Below, piece by piece: positions 44,360 to 55,221 of a stretch of 64,000 nucleotides of DNA (its first letter is position 1; every line of letters begins with the position of its first letter). The DNA is from Providencia alcalifaciens. Its GTDB lineage: Bacteria > Pseudomonadota > Gammaproteobacteria > Enterobacterales > Enterobacteriaceae. Made by a program: the position numbers and the translations under genes. Under the pieces are notes generated by a model. The model saw only the letters and a list, made by a program, of their open reading frames with translations, did not search any database and was not told where the DNA came from. Where the stretch lies: the NCBI RefSeq assembly GCF_915403165.1, contig NZ_OU659204.1:2356001-2420000 (forward strand), written 5' to 3'.

Positions 44360-47212
44360 TTATTCACTAGGTTTAACATACTTCACCAATGATTCCCGTA
44401 GCACGCTAATTGATGTAGGCTTCGAGAGACAATCATTCATACCTGCATCAAGACAGCGCTGTTTCTCTTCCGCCATGGCATTTGCCGTTAACGCCACAAT
44501 AGGCTGCTTAAAGCCTTGTTCTCGCAACGTGCGTGCCAATTGATAACCATCCATATTGGGCATATTCACATCAGAAAGAACGATATCCGCATGATTATGC
44601 TCAAGGAATTTCAACGCATCCAATCCATCGACTGCTGTGCTTGTCATAAAGCCAATGCTTGCCAGCTGCTCTGTCAATAGCATTCGGTTAATAGGGTGGT
44701 CATCAACAATCAAGACTTTAAATGTATTCAAGTCTGCATCGGCATCTTCGAGGTCATGGTTCTCTAAACTCTCTTTAGTACCTTGAACCAACTTAACAAT
44801 GATTTTATCAATCAACATTGGCAATTTATCAAGCTGATAAGTGTTATAGAGCCAATTATTTAGTTGAGTTTCAAATAATTCACCTGAATATAAGCTACTG
44901 AGTTTAAGTAAGTTTTTATTCTTTAAGGCCATATTTTCCTGACTATCCGTGATCAACAAATCATACGTTTCATTGGTATCAATGGATGAGCCCGTCACCA
45001 CATTAAAATCATGGTGTTCGAGCAATCTTACAAGGAAATCAATTAAGAATGTATTTTGTCCCGTTACGGCTATACGGTAATTTTTTCGATACTCAGGAAT
45101 GACAGGTTCTAAATATTGCTGGCCGTATAGTGGAATGCGGATCGTAAACGTACTTCCCAGCCCCGCTTGAGAATCCACGCCAATATCACCATCCATCAAG
45201 TTGATAAGTTTCTCGCAAATAGCGAGCCCTAATCCTGTCCCTTTGTGCCCATTATTTTGATCGTATACTTGGAAGAATGGATCAAATAATTGCATAACCA
45301 CCGCCGGGGTCATTCCAATGCCCGAATCTTTGACCTCAATTTTTAAATAATTTTCATCTTTCCAGACATGCAGCATCACAAAGCCAGAGTCCGTGAACTT
45401 TATGCTGTTATTCACAATATTGGAGATAACCTGTTGTAAGCGAACAGGGTCGCTAAGCATCAGATCTGGAATATTAGGCTCAATATAAGAGTAAAGCGAC
45501 ACTTGTTTTTTAGTCGCTAAAGGAACGTAATTAGCAAGTACATAAGCAAATACATTACGGCAATTGAATAGTTTATTTTCTATTTTCAATTGCTTAGACT
45601 CAATCTTGGAGAAATCCAAAATATCACTGATAATCTGCAACAACAGCGATGATGAGTTATCCATCGTAGAAACTAATCGAAGCGCTTTATCTGATAAATC
45701 ATATCGTTGTAGTAATTCAATATTACCGATAATCCCATACAGCGGTGTTCTTAATTCATGGCTCACCGTGGCTAAGAACATCGATTTCGCCTGGTTCGCC
45801 TGATCAGCTGCATCTGCGACATCCTGCAATGATTTTTCCATCTGCACACGGATACTAATATCGATCAATACGCAGATAGCCACATCTTCATTTTGGTAAC
45901 GTGAATTCACAAAACTAATCTGTAGATGGGTGCCATTCGTTGCAACAACATCAATATAGTTGCTGGATTTTTGGCGAATAATCATCAAGATACGCTGTTT
46001 ATCATCTTCACTCAGTAAACGAAAATAGTTATGTGCGAGCTCATTGCTCAGAATATTGCCGCCATCACTTAGCCTTAGGATAATAATCCCAACAGGTGCT
46101 GAGGCCACAATTTTATGGTTAAACTGTTCATGCTCTTCAAGACGAATAGCCGTATTGGCCGCGGGTTCTAGCATTCGTCTTTCTAATAACCAAATTAAAA
46201 AGAAGATTAACGTACCAGATAGGATATTAATTAATATTGCGTAAATTATTGATGTTTTTAAGTTATCAATTAAATACGATGTCTGGATTGAATAAATAAC
46301 AGTTAGCTGCGAAGGCGCTAAGCGCTTCTTAAAAAACAGCTGAGTATAATCGGAATTAAAACCGAAATAATTTATCTCTCCAGATGTCAGTAATGGTGAA
46401 TTTTTAATGTTCGCATCTGACGAAGTGTAGAGAACGGGTTGATTTGATGAGTTAATTAATGTGATTTCAACGGACGGATTATTACGTAAATTAAACTGAT
46501 TTAAGTTAATCGCGCGCTCAATCCCAATAAAACCGACAATTAAGCTTTTCTCATAAATAGGGAGCATCAAATAAAGCTGGCCATTTGATGATTGGGAACT
46601 ATGGGTGATGGTGTATAAATTACGCTCTTGTCCCTGCTGTTTTAGCTGTTTGTAGATCCGCACATTGTCATAAACCACTTTTTTTAACGTATCAATATCA
46701 GAAACTGCGGCACGAATTGAATAATCCATCATGCAATAACTACCTGTTCCAAAAACAAATACGTGATTTAAGCCTTGGGGGGCCGCAATGCTGTCTTTCC
46801 AGAAAATATTGAGTTGTTCAAAAGCAGAAAGATAGTTCTGAGTTCGCTGCTTAAATACATCACAATCTGCCGATGGAATGAGTGGGTATAGCGAGTATGA
46901 CGTGGATGTGGGTAAAGTGACATCTTCTTGTTGAATACCCACTTTTTGTTGATGTTCTTCGTCTTTGAGTCGCTGCTGATCCGTCATGGAATGAATAAGG
47001 CGAAGCGTTGCATTTGACTGCTGAATGTATACTTGTAGGTTTTCATAACCAGAATGGAATTGCTGGCGCAGATCAGATTTATGCTCATTAAACTGCGTAT
47101 AAAGGAAAAACAGAGTGATGAAAAGCCCCATTCCCCATAGCATAACGCCTAGGACACGAAAAAGATCTCTAGATAATCTGAGGGATGTTTTAAACGAGGG
47201 TAAATATCTCAA
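44360..47212 (-). CDS. rcsC: RcsC hybrid sensor kinase
   Basis: This 950-residue protein has membrane helices near residues 19-41 and 326-350 with a periplasmic domain between, a PAS-like segment, a kinase domain (SHELRTPLYGIIGNIELLQ with the phospho-acceptor His; NIVNNSIKFTDSG; GTGLGLAICEKL), the RcsC-specific ABL-type domain, and a C-terminal receiver with VDDHPINRMLL and SDVNMPNMDGYQLA. It starts the Rcs phosphorelay under envelope stress. The length is normal and all domains are intact. Confidence 0.95.
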   Translation of the reverse strand: MRYLPSFKTSLRLSRDLFRVLGVMLWGMGLFITLFFLYTQFNEHKSDLRQQFHSGYENLQVYIQQSNATLRLIHSMTDQQRLKDEEHQQKVGIQQEDVTLPTSTSYSLYPLIPSADCDVFKQRTQNYLSAFEQLNIFWKDSIAAPQGLNHVFVFGTGSYCMMDYSIRAAVSDIDTLKKVVYDNVRIYKQLKQQGQERNLYTITHSSQSSNGQLYLMLPIYEKSLIVGFIGIERAINLNQFNLRNNPSVEITLINSSNQPVLYTSSDANIKNSPLLTSGEINYFGFNSDYTQLFFKKRLAPSQLTVIYSIQTSYLIDNLKTSIIYAILINILSGTLIFFLIWLLERRMLEPAANTAIRLEEHEQFNHKIVASAPVGIIILRLSDGGNILSNELAHNYFRLLSEDDKQRILMIIRQKSSNYIDVVATNGTHLQISFVNSRYQNEDVAICVLIDISIRVQMEKSLQDVADAADQANQAKSMFLATVSHELRTPLYGIIGNIELLQRYDLSDKALRLVSTMDNSSSLLLQIISDILDFSKIESKQLKIENKLFNCRNVFAYVLANYVPLATKKQVSLYSYIEPNIPDLMLSDPVRLQQVISNIVNNSIKFTDSGFVMLHVWKDENYLKIEVKDSGIGMTPAVVMQLFDPFFQVYDQNNGHKGTGLGLAICEKLINLMDGDIGVDSQAGLGSTFTIRIPLYGQQYLEPVIPEYRKNYRIAVTGQNTFLIDFLVRLLEHHDFNVVTGSSIDTNETYDLLITDSQENMALKNKNLLKLSSLYSGELFETQLNNWLYNTYQLDKLPMLIDKIIVKLVQGTKESLENHDLEDADADLNTFKVLIVDDHPINRMLLTEQLASIGFMTSTAVDGLDALKFLEHNHADIVLSDVNMPNMDGYQLARTLREQGFKQPIVALTANAMAEEKQRCLDAGMNDCLSKPTSISVLRESLVKYVKPSE

Positions 47213-47317
47213 TCCGTTACCTACAAGTACATTATCACTAATACTGAGTATACTCGATTAACCCAATGAAAAGCGACAACCAATAACTTCCATGTATATT
47301 GCTAGTGTAAAGATACA

Positions 47318-47343
47318 AAAACGGGCGGATAATCCGCCCGTTT
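47318..47343 (-). terminator. Terminator of gyrA
   Basis: ACGGGCGG and CCGCCCGT pair across a 5-base loop, with a T-rich run on the minus strand after the stem, 17 bases behind the gyrA stop. Confidence 0.88.
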
Positions 47344-47359
47344 CATTTATGAATAATAC

Positions 47360-49963
47360 TTACTGTTCGGTATCTACATCAGTCTGCACATCACCGTCAA
47401 CATCAATACCATCTTCATCGGCATTTTCATCGTCTTCAGTTTCAGCAACACGTTGTAAACCAACTACTTTTTCATCTTCAGCCGTACGGATCAACGTCAC
47501 ACCTTGAGTATTACGCCCAACGACGCTAACTTCAGAAACGCGGGTACGGACCAGAGTCCCTGCATCTGTAATCATCATAATTTGGTCGGTATCCTCAACT
47601 TGGATAGCGCCAACGACATGACCATTACGCTCGCTCACCTTAATGGAGATAACCCCTTGAGTTGCACGAGATTTTGTTGGGTATTCCGTTTCTTCAGTAC
47701 GCTTACCAAAGCCGTTTTCAGTCACCGTCAGAATATGGCCTTCACCACGAGGAATAATTAAAGAAACAACTTTATCGTCGTCCATTAATTTAATACCGCG
47801 AACACCAGTCGCTGTACGCCCCATTCCGCGAACGGCATCTTCTGCAAAGCGAACAACTTTACCTTGTGCAGAGAACAGCATGACTTCATTGCTACCGTTG
47901 GTTAAATCAACACCAATCAGCTCATCGCCTTCGTTCAAGTTCACGGCAATAATACCGGCACTTCTTGGACGACTGAAATCTTGCAGAGGGGTTTTCTTCA
48001 CGGTACCGCTCGCGGTAGCCATAAAGACATAATAGCCCTCTTCGTATTCACGCACAGGTAAAATAGCGGTGATACGTTCATCTTGCTCAAGTGGCAATAA
48101 GTTCACAATTGGACGTCCACGAGCACCACGGCTAGCTTCAGGTAATTGATATACTTTCATCCAATATAAGCGGCCACGACTTGAGAAACACAGGATAGTA
48201 TCGTGGGTATTCGCCACCAACAGACGCTCAATAAAGTCTTCTTCTTTAATGCGTGCTGCGGATTTACCTTTACCACCACGGCGTTGTGCTTCGTAGTCAG
48301 ACAATGGCTGATACTTCACATAACCTTGGTGAGATAGCGTTACCACTACATCTTCTTGGTTGATCAAATCTTCAATATTGATATCTGCGGTATTTTCAGT
48401 GATCTCAGTACGACGCGGGTCGTTGTAAACATCACGAATCACTTCTAACTCTTCACGAATGACTTCCATCAAACGTTCAGGGCTACGCAAAATAAACAGT
48501 AACTCTTCGATTTGTTTCAGAAGTTCGCGGTACTCTTCCAGCAGTTTTTCATGCTCAAGGCCCGTTAATTTCTGTAAACGTAGATCCAAAATCGCTTGTG
48601 CTTGTTGTTCAGTCAGGAAATATTGACCTTCATGGACACCATATTGTGGCTCTAACCACTCAGGACGCGCAGCATTATCACCCGCACGTTCCAACATTGC
48701 AGCCACATTACCCAAAGCCCAAGAACGGGAAATCAGCCCAGCTTTTGCTTCCGCAGGCGTTGGTGCTTTACGGATCAATTCGATAATTGGGTCGATATTT
48801 GCCAGTGCCACCGCCAACGCTTCAAGGATGTGCGCACGGTCACGGGCTTTACGCAGTTCGAAAATAGTACGTCGGGTAACCACTTCACGACGGTGGCGAA
48901 CAAACGCGGCTATAATATCTTTCAGGTTCAGAATTTTTGGCTGCCCCTGATGCAGAGCGACCATGTTGATACCGAAAGAAACTTGCAATTGAGTCAGTGA
49001 ATACAGATTATTCAGCACCACTTCGCCGACTGCATCGCGCTTAATTTCAATAACAATACGCATACCGTCTTTATCAGACTCATCACGTAGTGCACTGATG
49101 CCTTCAACACGTTTTTCTTTAACTAATTCTGCAATTTTTTCAATCAAGCGTGCTTTATTTACTTGATAAGGAATTTCATGGACGATGATCGTTTCACGGC
49201 TCGTTTTCTCATCGACTTCAACTTCTGCGCGAGCACGAATATATACTTTGCCGCGACCCGTGCGATAAGCATCAATAATACCACGACGACCATTGATGAT
49301 AGCTGCAGTCGGGAAGTCTGGTCCCGGAATGTGCTCCATCAAGCCTTCGATACTAATATCTTCATCTTCGATATAGGCTAAGCAACCATTAATCACTTCC
49401 CCTAGATTATGAGGCGGAATATTGGTTGCCATCCCGACCGCAATACCAGACGAACCATTCACCAGTAAACTAGGAATTCGAGTTGGCATCACTTCAGGAA
49501 TTTGCTCTGTACCATCATAGTTAGGGACAAAGTCTACGGTTTCTTTTTCTAAATCAGCCAGCATTTCATGGGCAATTTTCGCCATACGGATTTCCGTATA
49601 ACGCATTGCAGCGGCGGAGTCTCCGTCAACTGAACCAAAGTTCCCCTGACCATCTACCAGCATGTAGCGCATAGAGAAAGGCTGCGCGAGACGGACGATT
49701 GTCTCATAAACGGCGCTGTCTCCATGTGGATGGTATTTACCGATGACGTCCCCGACGATACGGGCAGACTTTTTATAGGGTTTATTCCAATCATTTCCCA
49801 GTACATTCATCGCAAATAACACTCGGCGGTGTACTGGCTTCAGTCCATCTCGAACATCTGGAAGTGCACGACCGACGATAACGGACATTGCATAATCCAA
49901 ATAGGAACTTTTCAGTTCTTCTTCGATATTGACTGGGGTGATTTCTCTGGCAATCTCGCTCAT
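47360..49963 (-). CDS. gyrA: DNA gyrase subunit A
   Basis: This protein of 867 residues starts [20 protein letters not shown], which aligns with E. coli GyrA without gaps in the N-terminal region. It has the catalytic Tyr in AAMRYTEIR, the quinolone region [14 protein letters not shown] (Ser83, Glu87), the GyrA box QRRGGKG and an acidic tail. Further upstream in-frame starts would add a non-conserved N-terminus. Gyrase introduces negative supercoils. Glu at position 87 differs from the Asp of E. coli and is probably the natural residue in this lineage. Confidence 0.97.
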   Translation of the reverse strand: MSEIAREITPVNIEEELKSSYLDYAMSVIVGRALPDVRDGLKPVHRRVLFAMNVLGNDWNKPYKKSARIVGDVIGKYHPHGDSAVYETIVRLAQPFSMRYMLVDGQGNFGSVDGDSAAAMRYTEIRMAKIAHEMLADLEKETVDFVPNYDGTEQIPEVMPTRIPSLLVNGSSGIAVGMATNIPPHNLGEVINGCLAYIEDEDISIEGLMEHIPGPDFPTAAIINGRRGIIDAYRTGRGKVYIRARAEVEVDEKTSRETIIVHEIPYQVNKARLIEKIAELVKEKRVEGISALRDESDKDGMRIVIEIKRDAVGEVVLNNLYSLTQLQVSFGINMVALHQGQPKILNLKDIIAAFVRHRREVVTRRTIFELRKARDRAHILEALAVALANIDPIIELIRKAPTPAEAKAGLISRSWALGNVAAMLERAGDNAARPEWLEPQYGVHEGQYFLTEQQAQAILDLRLQKLTGLEHEKLLEEYRELLKQIEELLFILRSPERLMEVIREELEVIRDVYNDPRRTEITENTADINIEDLINQEDVVVTLSHQGYVKYQPLSDYEAQRRGGKGKSAARIKEEDFIERLLVANTHDTILCFSSRGRLYWMKVYQLPEASRGARGRPIVNLLPLEQDERITAILPVREYEEGYYVFMATASGTVKKTPLQDFSRPRSAGIIAVNLNEGDELIGVDLTNGSNEVMLFSAQGKVVRFAEDAVRGMGRTATGVRGIKLMDDDKVVSLIIPRGEGHILTVTENGFGKRTEETEYPTKSRATQGVISIKVSERNGHVVGAIQVEDTDQIMMITDAGTLVRTRVSEVSVVGRNTQGVTLIRTAEDEKVVGLQRVAETEDDENADEDGIDVDGDVQTDVDTEQ

Positions 49964-50292
49964 GGAACCACTGTCCCTCATAACTTCAGATTCAAAGAGT
50001 AAACTATACCACAACTCCCTTATTTAATTAAGAGATAAGAGAAGTGAGTATTTGTCTTTCAAGCTATGTATAATAGCGGAAAAATGCGCTTATGTGTCCG
50101 AATCTTGTAGATTTTCAAGCAATAGTCTCTCAAGGATTTTCATATTTGGCTCATAATCCCAATAAATTAACTCACGGGCGACTATCGTCCCATTACGAAT
50201 TCCAACCTATTTTTGTATTTTGCAAAATAAATATAGTCCAATAGGTAAAAATAAGTAATGCGAGGATAGAAATAGATATAGGAGTTCCTCAG

Positions 50293-51015
50293 ATGAATGA
50301 TACCCAAGACCAAACGTACCTAAACGTCGACAAACAAGAAATTGAAAAGTTTGAATCGATAGCGTCACGTTGGTGGGATCTTGAAGGCGAATTTGCCCCA
50401 TTACACCGCATTAATCCGCTGCGTTTAGGCTACATCATGCAACGTGTAGACGGCATTTTTGGTAAAAAAATCCTCGATGTTGGCTGCGGTGGCGGTATTT
50501 TATCTGAAAGCATGGCGCGCGAAGGTGCGGATGTCACGGGTTTAGATATGGGCGCAGACCCGTTAATGGTCGCTCGTCTACACTCTCTGGAATCGGGTAT
50601 TCCTGTGGAATACGTCCAAGAAACCGTCGAACAGCATGCGGATAAACACCCTCAGAGCTACGATATCGTTACTTGCATGGAAATGCTTGAACACGTCCCA
50701 GATCCACAATCTGTAGTCAGAGCCTGTGCGAAGTTAGTTAAACCTGGCGGACATGTCATTTTTTCCACCATTAACCGCAACAGAAAAGCATGGCTGATGG
50801 CGGTTGTGGCAGCCGAGTATGTGATGAAAATGGTTCCGAAAGGCACCCACGATGCCAATAAGTTTATTCGCCCATCCGAATTAATTAGCTGGGTCGATAA
50901 AACGCAATTAAAAGAACAACATATGATTGGTCTGCATTATAATCCAATCACTGATAAATTTTGGTTAGGGCCTAACGTTGATGTGAACTATATGCTGCAT
51001 ACGATCAGCGAATAA
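50293..51015 (+). CDS. ubiG: Ubiquinone biosynthesis O-methyltransferase UbiG
   Basis: This 240-residue methyltransferase has the SAM-binding motif [20 protein letters not shown] near residue 60, [10 protein letters not shown] near residue 130 and [12 protein letters not shown]. UbiG carries out both O-methylation steps of ubiquinone synthesis. It is divergent from gyrA, as in E. coli, with a 280-base spacer in which no other gene is visible. AGGAG lies just before the start. Confidence 0.96.
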   Translation: MNDTQDQTYLNVDKQEIEKFESIASRWWDLEGEFAPLHRINPLRLGYIMQRVDGIFGKKILDVGCGGGILSESMAREGADVTGLDMGADPLMVARLHSLESGIPVEYVQETVEQHADKHPQSYDIVTCMEMLEHVPDPQSVVRACAKLVKPGGHVIFSTINRNRKAWLMAVVAAEYVMKMVPKGTHDANKFIRPSELISWVDKTQLKEQHMIGLHYNPITDKFWLGPNVDVNYMLHTISE

Positions 51016-51080
51016 ATAGCAAGCGGTACGTTTAAGAAAGCAGCAAACGGTCCCAACTTTACAAAATAATTTTTAGTCGA

Positions 51081-51133
51081 ATGTCGGTAAGTCAATTTTT
51101 AGCAACTCCACTTCTCATGCTGCTTACCGACAT
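51081..51133. repeat. Perfect 11-bp inverted repeat with 31-base spacer
   Basis: ATGTCGGTAAG at 51081-51091 is exactly complementary to CTTACCGACAT at 51123-51133, and a T-rich stretch follows. It could end the ubiG transcript or be a small remnant element. Confidence 0.7.
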
Positions 51134-51156
51134 GATCAATTTTTCTTATCCAGCTG

Positions 51157-51165
51157 TTATCCACA
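51157..51165 (+). promoter_or_regulatory. DnaA box upstream of nrdA
   Basis: TTATCCACA is a perfect consensus DnaA box, about 190 bases upstream of nrdA. In E. coli DnaA binds the nrdAB promoter, so the location is meaningful. Confidence 0.65.
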
Positions 51166-51203
51166 AGAACCGTCAAATTTGTACACTTGATAAAATCACA
51201 CAT

Positions 51204-51251
51204 TAACATTATCTTGTTATTAGATTCTTAACAAACTACTACATATAGTGG
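51204..51251. promoter_or_regulatory. Pair of NrdR-type boxes upstream of nrdA
   Basis: The 16-base sites at 51204-51219 (core CATTATCTTG) and 51236-51251 (core CTACATATAG) match the NrdR core CwAtATaTwG at eight and nine of ten positions. Their cores are 32 bases apart, three helical turns, the usual spacing of NrdR box pairs. They lie about 100 bases before the nrdA start. Confidence 0.75.
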
Positions 51252-51275
51252 TATTCGTAAATTTAATATACAAGT

Positions 51276-51302
51276 CTCATGATCACTCATCATGAGCTTT
51301 TT
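51276..51302 (+). terminator. Hairpin with T run in the nrdA leader
   Basis: CTCATGAT pairs with ATCATGAG across a 5-base loop and is followed by CTTTTTT. It lies between the NrdR boxes and the nrdA start, so if transcription starts upstream of it, it could attenuate nrdAB. Otherwise it is an ordinary terminator ahead of the promoter. Confidence 0.65.
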
Positions 51303-51349
51303 TACGTTTGGGACTCCCTATTTGTAACTCAACCAAGGTGTACTTGCTC

Positions 51350-53641
51350 ATGAACCAGAGTCTGTTAGTCACAAAACGTGATGGACATAAAGAACGCATT
51401 GACCTCGACAAAATCCATAAAGTTATTACATGGGCGGCGGAAGGTCTTAGTAACGTATCAGTTTCACAGGTGGAGTTACGTTCTCAGATTCAGTTTTATG
51501 ATGGGATCAGAACTTCTGATATTCACGAAACGATGATTAAAGCCGCTGCTGACTTAATCACCGGTGAAACACCAGATTATCAATACCTTGCTGCACGCTT
51601 AGCGATTTTTAACCTGCGCAAAAAAGCCTATGGCCAGTTTGAACCACCAAAATTATATGCCCACGTAAAACATCTGGTTGAGATGGGTAAATATGATAAG
51701 CATTTGCTGGAAGACTACTCTGAAGCAGATTTCGAGCAAATGGATGGTTTTATTGACCACTGGCGTGATATGAATTTCTCCTACGCAGCTGTTAAACAGT
51801 TAGAAGGGAAATATTTAGTTCAAAACCGTGTCACCGGTGAAATCTACGAAAGCGCCCAATTTTTATATATTCTGGTTGCAGCATGCTTGTTTTCTCACTA
51901 CCCACAAGCAACCCGTTTAGATTACATCCGCCGCTTCTATGATGCGGTATCGACATTCAAAATTTCTTTACCTACGCCAATTATGGCGGGGGTACGTACA
52001 CCTACACGTCAATTCAGCTCTTGTGTGCTGATTGAGTGCGGTGACAGCCTTGATTCTATCAACGCAACCTCAAGTGCTATCGTGAAATATGTGTCTCAGC
52101 GTGCCGGTATCGGTATCAACGCGGGTCGCATCCGTGCACTGGGTAGCCCAATCCGTGGTGGCGAAGCATTCCACACCGGCTGTATCCCATTCTATAAGCA
52201 TTTCCAAACTGCAGTAAAATCTTGCTCTCAAGGTGGCGTACGTGGTGGTGCAGCAACTCTGTTCTACCCTATCTGGCACTTAGAAGTAGAAAGTTTATTA
52301 GTGCTGAAAAACAACCGTGGTGTTGAAGGAAACCGTGTTCGCCATATGGACTACGGTGTGCAGCTCAACAAATTAATGTATGAGCGCCTGATCAAAAACC
52401 AAGATATCACCCTATTCAGCCCATCTGATGTTCCGGGCTTATACGATGCATTCTTCGCTGATCAAGACGAATTCGAACGCCTATATGTGCAATATGAGCA
52501 AGATGAGAAAATCCGTAAATCTAGCATAAAAGCGGTTGAATTGTTCTCATTAATGATGCAAGAACGTGCATCTACAGGTCGTATCTACATTCAGAACGTT
52601 GACCACTGCAACACCCACAGCCCATTTGATCCGCAGATTGCCCCTGTTCGTCAATCCAATCTGTGTTTGGAAATTGCACTACCAACTAAGCCATTAAATA
52701 ACGTCAATGACGAAAATGGTGAAATTGCCCTGTGTACGCTATCTGCATTTAACTTAGGCGCGATTGAAAGCCTCGATGAGTTAGAAGAGTTAGCTATCCT
52801 AGCGGTTCGTGCATTAGACGCATTATTAGACTACCAAGATTACCCAATCCCTGCGGCGCAAAAAGGTTCTATGGGCCGTCGTACTCTGGGTATTGGTGTG
52901 ATTAACTACGCTTACTATTTAGCGAAGCACGGCGTTCGTTACTCCGATGGCAGTGCCAATAACCTAACGCACAAAACATTCGAAGCGATTCAATATTACT
53001 TACTGAAAGCCTCAAATGAATTAGCGAAAGAGCAAGGTGCTTGCCCGTGGTTCAATGAAACCACCTATGCACAAGGCGTGTTACCTATCGACACTTACAA
53101 ACGTGAGCTAGATAAATTAACTGATGAGCCGCTGCATTATGATTGGGATACACTGCGTAACGATATTAAACAATATGGCCTGCGCAACTCGACACTGTCT
53201 GCATTAATGCCATCAGAGACCTCGTCTCAGATTTCTAACGCGACCAATGGTATCGAACCACCCCGCGGATATATCAGCATTAAAGCATCAAAAGACGGTA
53301 TCCTACGCCAAGTGGTACCAGATTACGAAAATCTGAAAGGTGCTTATGAGCTATTATGGCAAATGCCTTCCAATAGCGGCTATTTGCAGTTAGTTGGGAT
53401 CATGCAGAAGTTTATCGACCAGTCGATTTCTTCGAACACAAACTATGACCCAACCCGTTTCCCAAATGGCAAAGTGCCAATGAATCAGCTGTTAAAAGAT
53501 TTATTGTTAGCCTATAAGTTTGGTGTGAAAACACTTTACTACCACAACACCCGAGATGGTGCTGAAGATGTTCAGGGGGATCTGGAAGAGGTTGTTGAAA
53601 CCGCAGATTCTGATTGTGAAGGCGGAGCTTGTAAAATTTAA
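51350..53641 (+). CDS. nrdA: Class Ia ribonucleotide reductase alpha subunit NrdA
   Basis: This protein of 763 residues starts [20 protein letters not shown], the family start. It holds the ATP-cone domain, active-site segments [15 protein letters not shown] and [25 protein letters not shown], and the C-terminal reducing pair in CEGGACKI. It reduces ribonucleotides with the NrdB radical cofactor. A longer frame from 51308 lacks conservation. nrdB follows after 11 bases. Confidence 0.97.
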   Translation: MNQSLLVTKRDGHKERIDLDKIHKVITWAAEGLSNVSVSQVELRSQIQFYDGIRTSDIHETMIKAAADLITGETPDYQYLAARLAIFNLRKKAYGQFEPPKLYAHVKHLVEMGKYDKHLLEDYSEADFEQMDGFIDHWRDMNFSYAAVKQLEGKYLVQNRVTGEIYESAQFLYILVAACLFSHYPQATRLDYIRRFYDAVSTFKISLPTPIMAGVRTPTRQFSSCVLIECGDSLDSINATSSAIVKYVSQRAGIGINAGRIRALGSPIRGGEAFHTGCIPFYKHFQTAVKSCSQGGVRGGAATLFYPIWHLEVESLLVLKNNRGVEGNRVRHMDYGVQLNKLMYERLIKNQDITLFSPSDVPGLYDAFFADQDEFERLYVQYEQDEKIRKSSIKAVELFSLMMQERASTGRIYIQNVDHCNTHSPFDPQIAPVRQSNLCLEIALPTKPLNNVNDENGEIALCTLSAFNLGAIESLDELEELAILAVRALDALLDYQDYPIPAAQKGSMGRRTLGIGVINYAYYLAKHGVRYSDGSANNLTHKTFEAIQYYLLKASNELAKEQGACPWFNETTYAQGVLPIDTYKRELDKLTDEPLHYDWDTLRNDIKQYGLRNSTLSALMPSETSSQISNATNGIEPPRGYISIKASKDGILRQVVPDYENLKGAYELLWQMPSNSGYLQLVGIMQKFIDQSISSNTNYDPTRFPNGKVPMNQLLKDLLLAYKFGVKTLYYHNTRDGAEDVQGDLEEVVETADSDCEGGACKI

Positions 53642-53652
53642 TAGGGATGGTT

Positions 53653-54789
53653 ATGTCACATTCATACACGATTTTTTCTCAGAAAAAAAATAACCAACTG
53701 CTGGAGCCGATGTTTTTCGGCCAACCTGTGAACGTTGCTCGTTTTGATCAGCAAAAATATCCTATTTTTGAAAAACTGATTGAAAAGCAGCTCTCATTCT
53801 TCTGGCGTCCAGAAGAAGTTGACGTGGCGCGCGACCGTATAGACTACAATGCGCTACCAGATCATGAGAAACATATTTTTATCAGTAACCTGAAATACCA
53901 AACGCTGCTCGACTCTATTCAGGGTCGCAGCCCTAACGTGGCATTTTTGCCACTGATTTCAATCCCAGAATTAGAAACTTGGGTTGAAACTTGGTCATTC
54001 TCGGAAACTATTCACTCACGTTCATACACACATATTATTCGTAATATCGTGAATGATCCGGCGATTATCTTCGACGATATCGTTGAGAATGAAGAAATTC
54101 TGAAGCGTGCAAAAGATATTTCTGAGTACTACGACACGCTGATCGAAATGACCAACTATTACCATATGTTTGGTGAAGGAACGCATACTCTTGGTGGTAA
54201 ACAAATCACCGTTTCACTGCGTGCACTGAAAAAGCAACTTTATTTATGCTTAATGAGCGTTAACGCCCTTGAAGCCATTCGTTTCTATGTCAGCTTCGCG
54301 TGCTCTTTCGCCTTTGCTGAGCGCGAATTGATGGAAGGTAACGCAAAAATCATCAAGCTAATTGCTCGCGATGAAGCGCTGCACTTAACGGGAACTCAGC
54401 ATATGTTGAACCTGTTACGCTCAGGCCAAGACGACCCTGAAATGGCGGAGATTGCCGCTGAGTGTGAAGACGAATGCTATCGCCTGTTTGTGGATGCGGC
54501 AGAACAAGAAAAAGAGTGGGCTGAATATCTGTTCAGTGAAGGCTCGATGATTGGTCTGAACAAAGATATTCTGTGCCAGTATGTGGAATACATCACTAAC
54601 ATTCGTATGCAAGCGGTTGGCCTGAAGCTTCCATTCAAAGGACGTTCTAACCCTATTCCATGGATTAATGCATGGTTAGTGTCTGATAACGTTCAAGTGG
54701 CACCACAAGAAGTCGAAGTCAGCTCTTATTTAGTCGGCCAGATTGACGCTGAAGTTAACACCGATGATTTGAGTGATTTCGAACTGTAA
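53653..54789 (+). CDS. nrdB: Class Ia ribonucleotide reductase beta subunit NrdB
   Basis: This protein of 378 residues has the diiron and radical features of Nrd[18 protein letters not shown], the tyrosyl-radical region [31 protein letters not shown] and a late [15 protein letters not shown]. It supplies the tyrosyl radical to NrdA. The ATG at 53653 (MSHSYTIF) has AGGGATGG upstream and is preferred to the one at 53647. yfaE follows after two bases. Confidence 0.97.
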   Translation: MSHSYTIFSQKKNNQLLEPMFFGQPVNVARFDQQKYPIFEKLIEKQLSFFWRPEEVDVARDRIDYNALPDHEKHIFISNLKYQTLLDSIQGRSPNVAFLPLISIPELETWVETWSFSETIHSRSYTHIIRNIVNDPAIIFDDIVENEEILKRAKDISEYYDTLIEMTNYYHMFGEGTHTLGGKQITVSLRALKKQLYLCLMSVNALEAIRFYVSFACSFAFAERELMEGNAKIIKLIARDEALHLTGTQHMLNLLRSGQDDPEMAEIAAECEDECYRLFVDAAEQEKEWAEYLFSEGSMIGLNKDILCQYVEYITNIRMQAVGLKLPFKGRSNPIPWINAWLVSDNVQVAPQEVEVSSYLVGQIDAEVNTDDLSDFEL

Positions 54790-54791
54790 TT

Positions 54792-55055
54792 ATGGCAAGT
54801 CATAAAATCACCCTGCGTCTTACGCAGGGTGTGCAGGTCCCCTACCACACCGACGTTCACAGCAGTTTACTGGACGCCCTTGAAGATAGCCGAGTGCCTG
54901 TCGAGTACCAATGTCGAGAAGGCTACTGTGGCTCTTGCCGCGTGAACTTACTCAAAGGCAAAGTCGGATATAAACACAAGCCCATTGCGTTTATTCAAGA
55001 GGGTGAAATTCTGCCCTGCTGCTGTCATCCGCTTTCCGATATTGAAATCGGGTAG
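54792..55055 (+). CDS. yfaE: 2Fe-2S ferredoxin YfaE (NrdB cofactor maintenance)
   Basis: This 87-residue protein is a plant-type ferredoxin: YQCREGYCGSCRVNLLKGKV supplies three cluster Cys residues, and the fourth is in ILPCCCHPL. In E. coli YfaE gives electrons for assembly and repair of the NrdB diiron-tyrosyl cofactor. It is the last gene of the nrdAB unit, with a terminator 30 bases downstream. Confidence 0.95.
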   Translation: MASHKITLRLTQGVQVPYHTDVHSSLLDALEDSRVPVEYQCREGYCGSCRVNLLKGKVGYKHKPIAFIQEGEILPCCCHPLSDIEIG

Positions 55056-55085
55056 CGGCGTTAGTAATACGGTATATTTAACAAT

Positions 55086-55124
55086 AAAAAGCGATTGCTT
55101 TGATGACTCAAGCAATCGCTTTTT
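55086..55124. terminator. Terminator after yfaE
   Basis: AAAAAGCGATTGCTT and AAGCAATCGCTTTTTT pair across a 9-base loop, with T runs in both directions. Confidence 0.92.
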
Positions 55125-55142
55125 TGCTTATAAAATAATAGT

Positions 55143-55220
55143 CGGGGAGCATACATAAGTATGTGACCCGACTAACTAAGAGCAGCTAACACCCCTGTAG
55201 CTTGAAGTATGACGGGTATT
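55143..55220. repeat. Proteeae-type intergenic repeat, copy 1
   Basis: This 78-base segment resembles 58362-58440: both contain GGGGAGCATACAT-A/G-AGTATGTGACCCGA, then GCAGC-T/C-AAC and a final TATGACG-G/A-G. Both lie directly against the stop codon of a minus-strand gene. The CTTGAAGTATGACGGGTAT end recalls an intergenic repeat common in Proteeae and relatives (from memory). Confidence 0.8.
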
Positions 55221-55221
55221 T

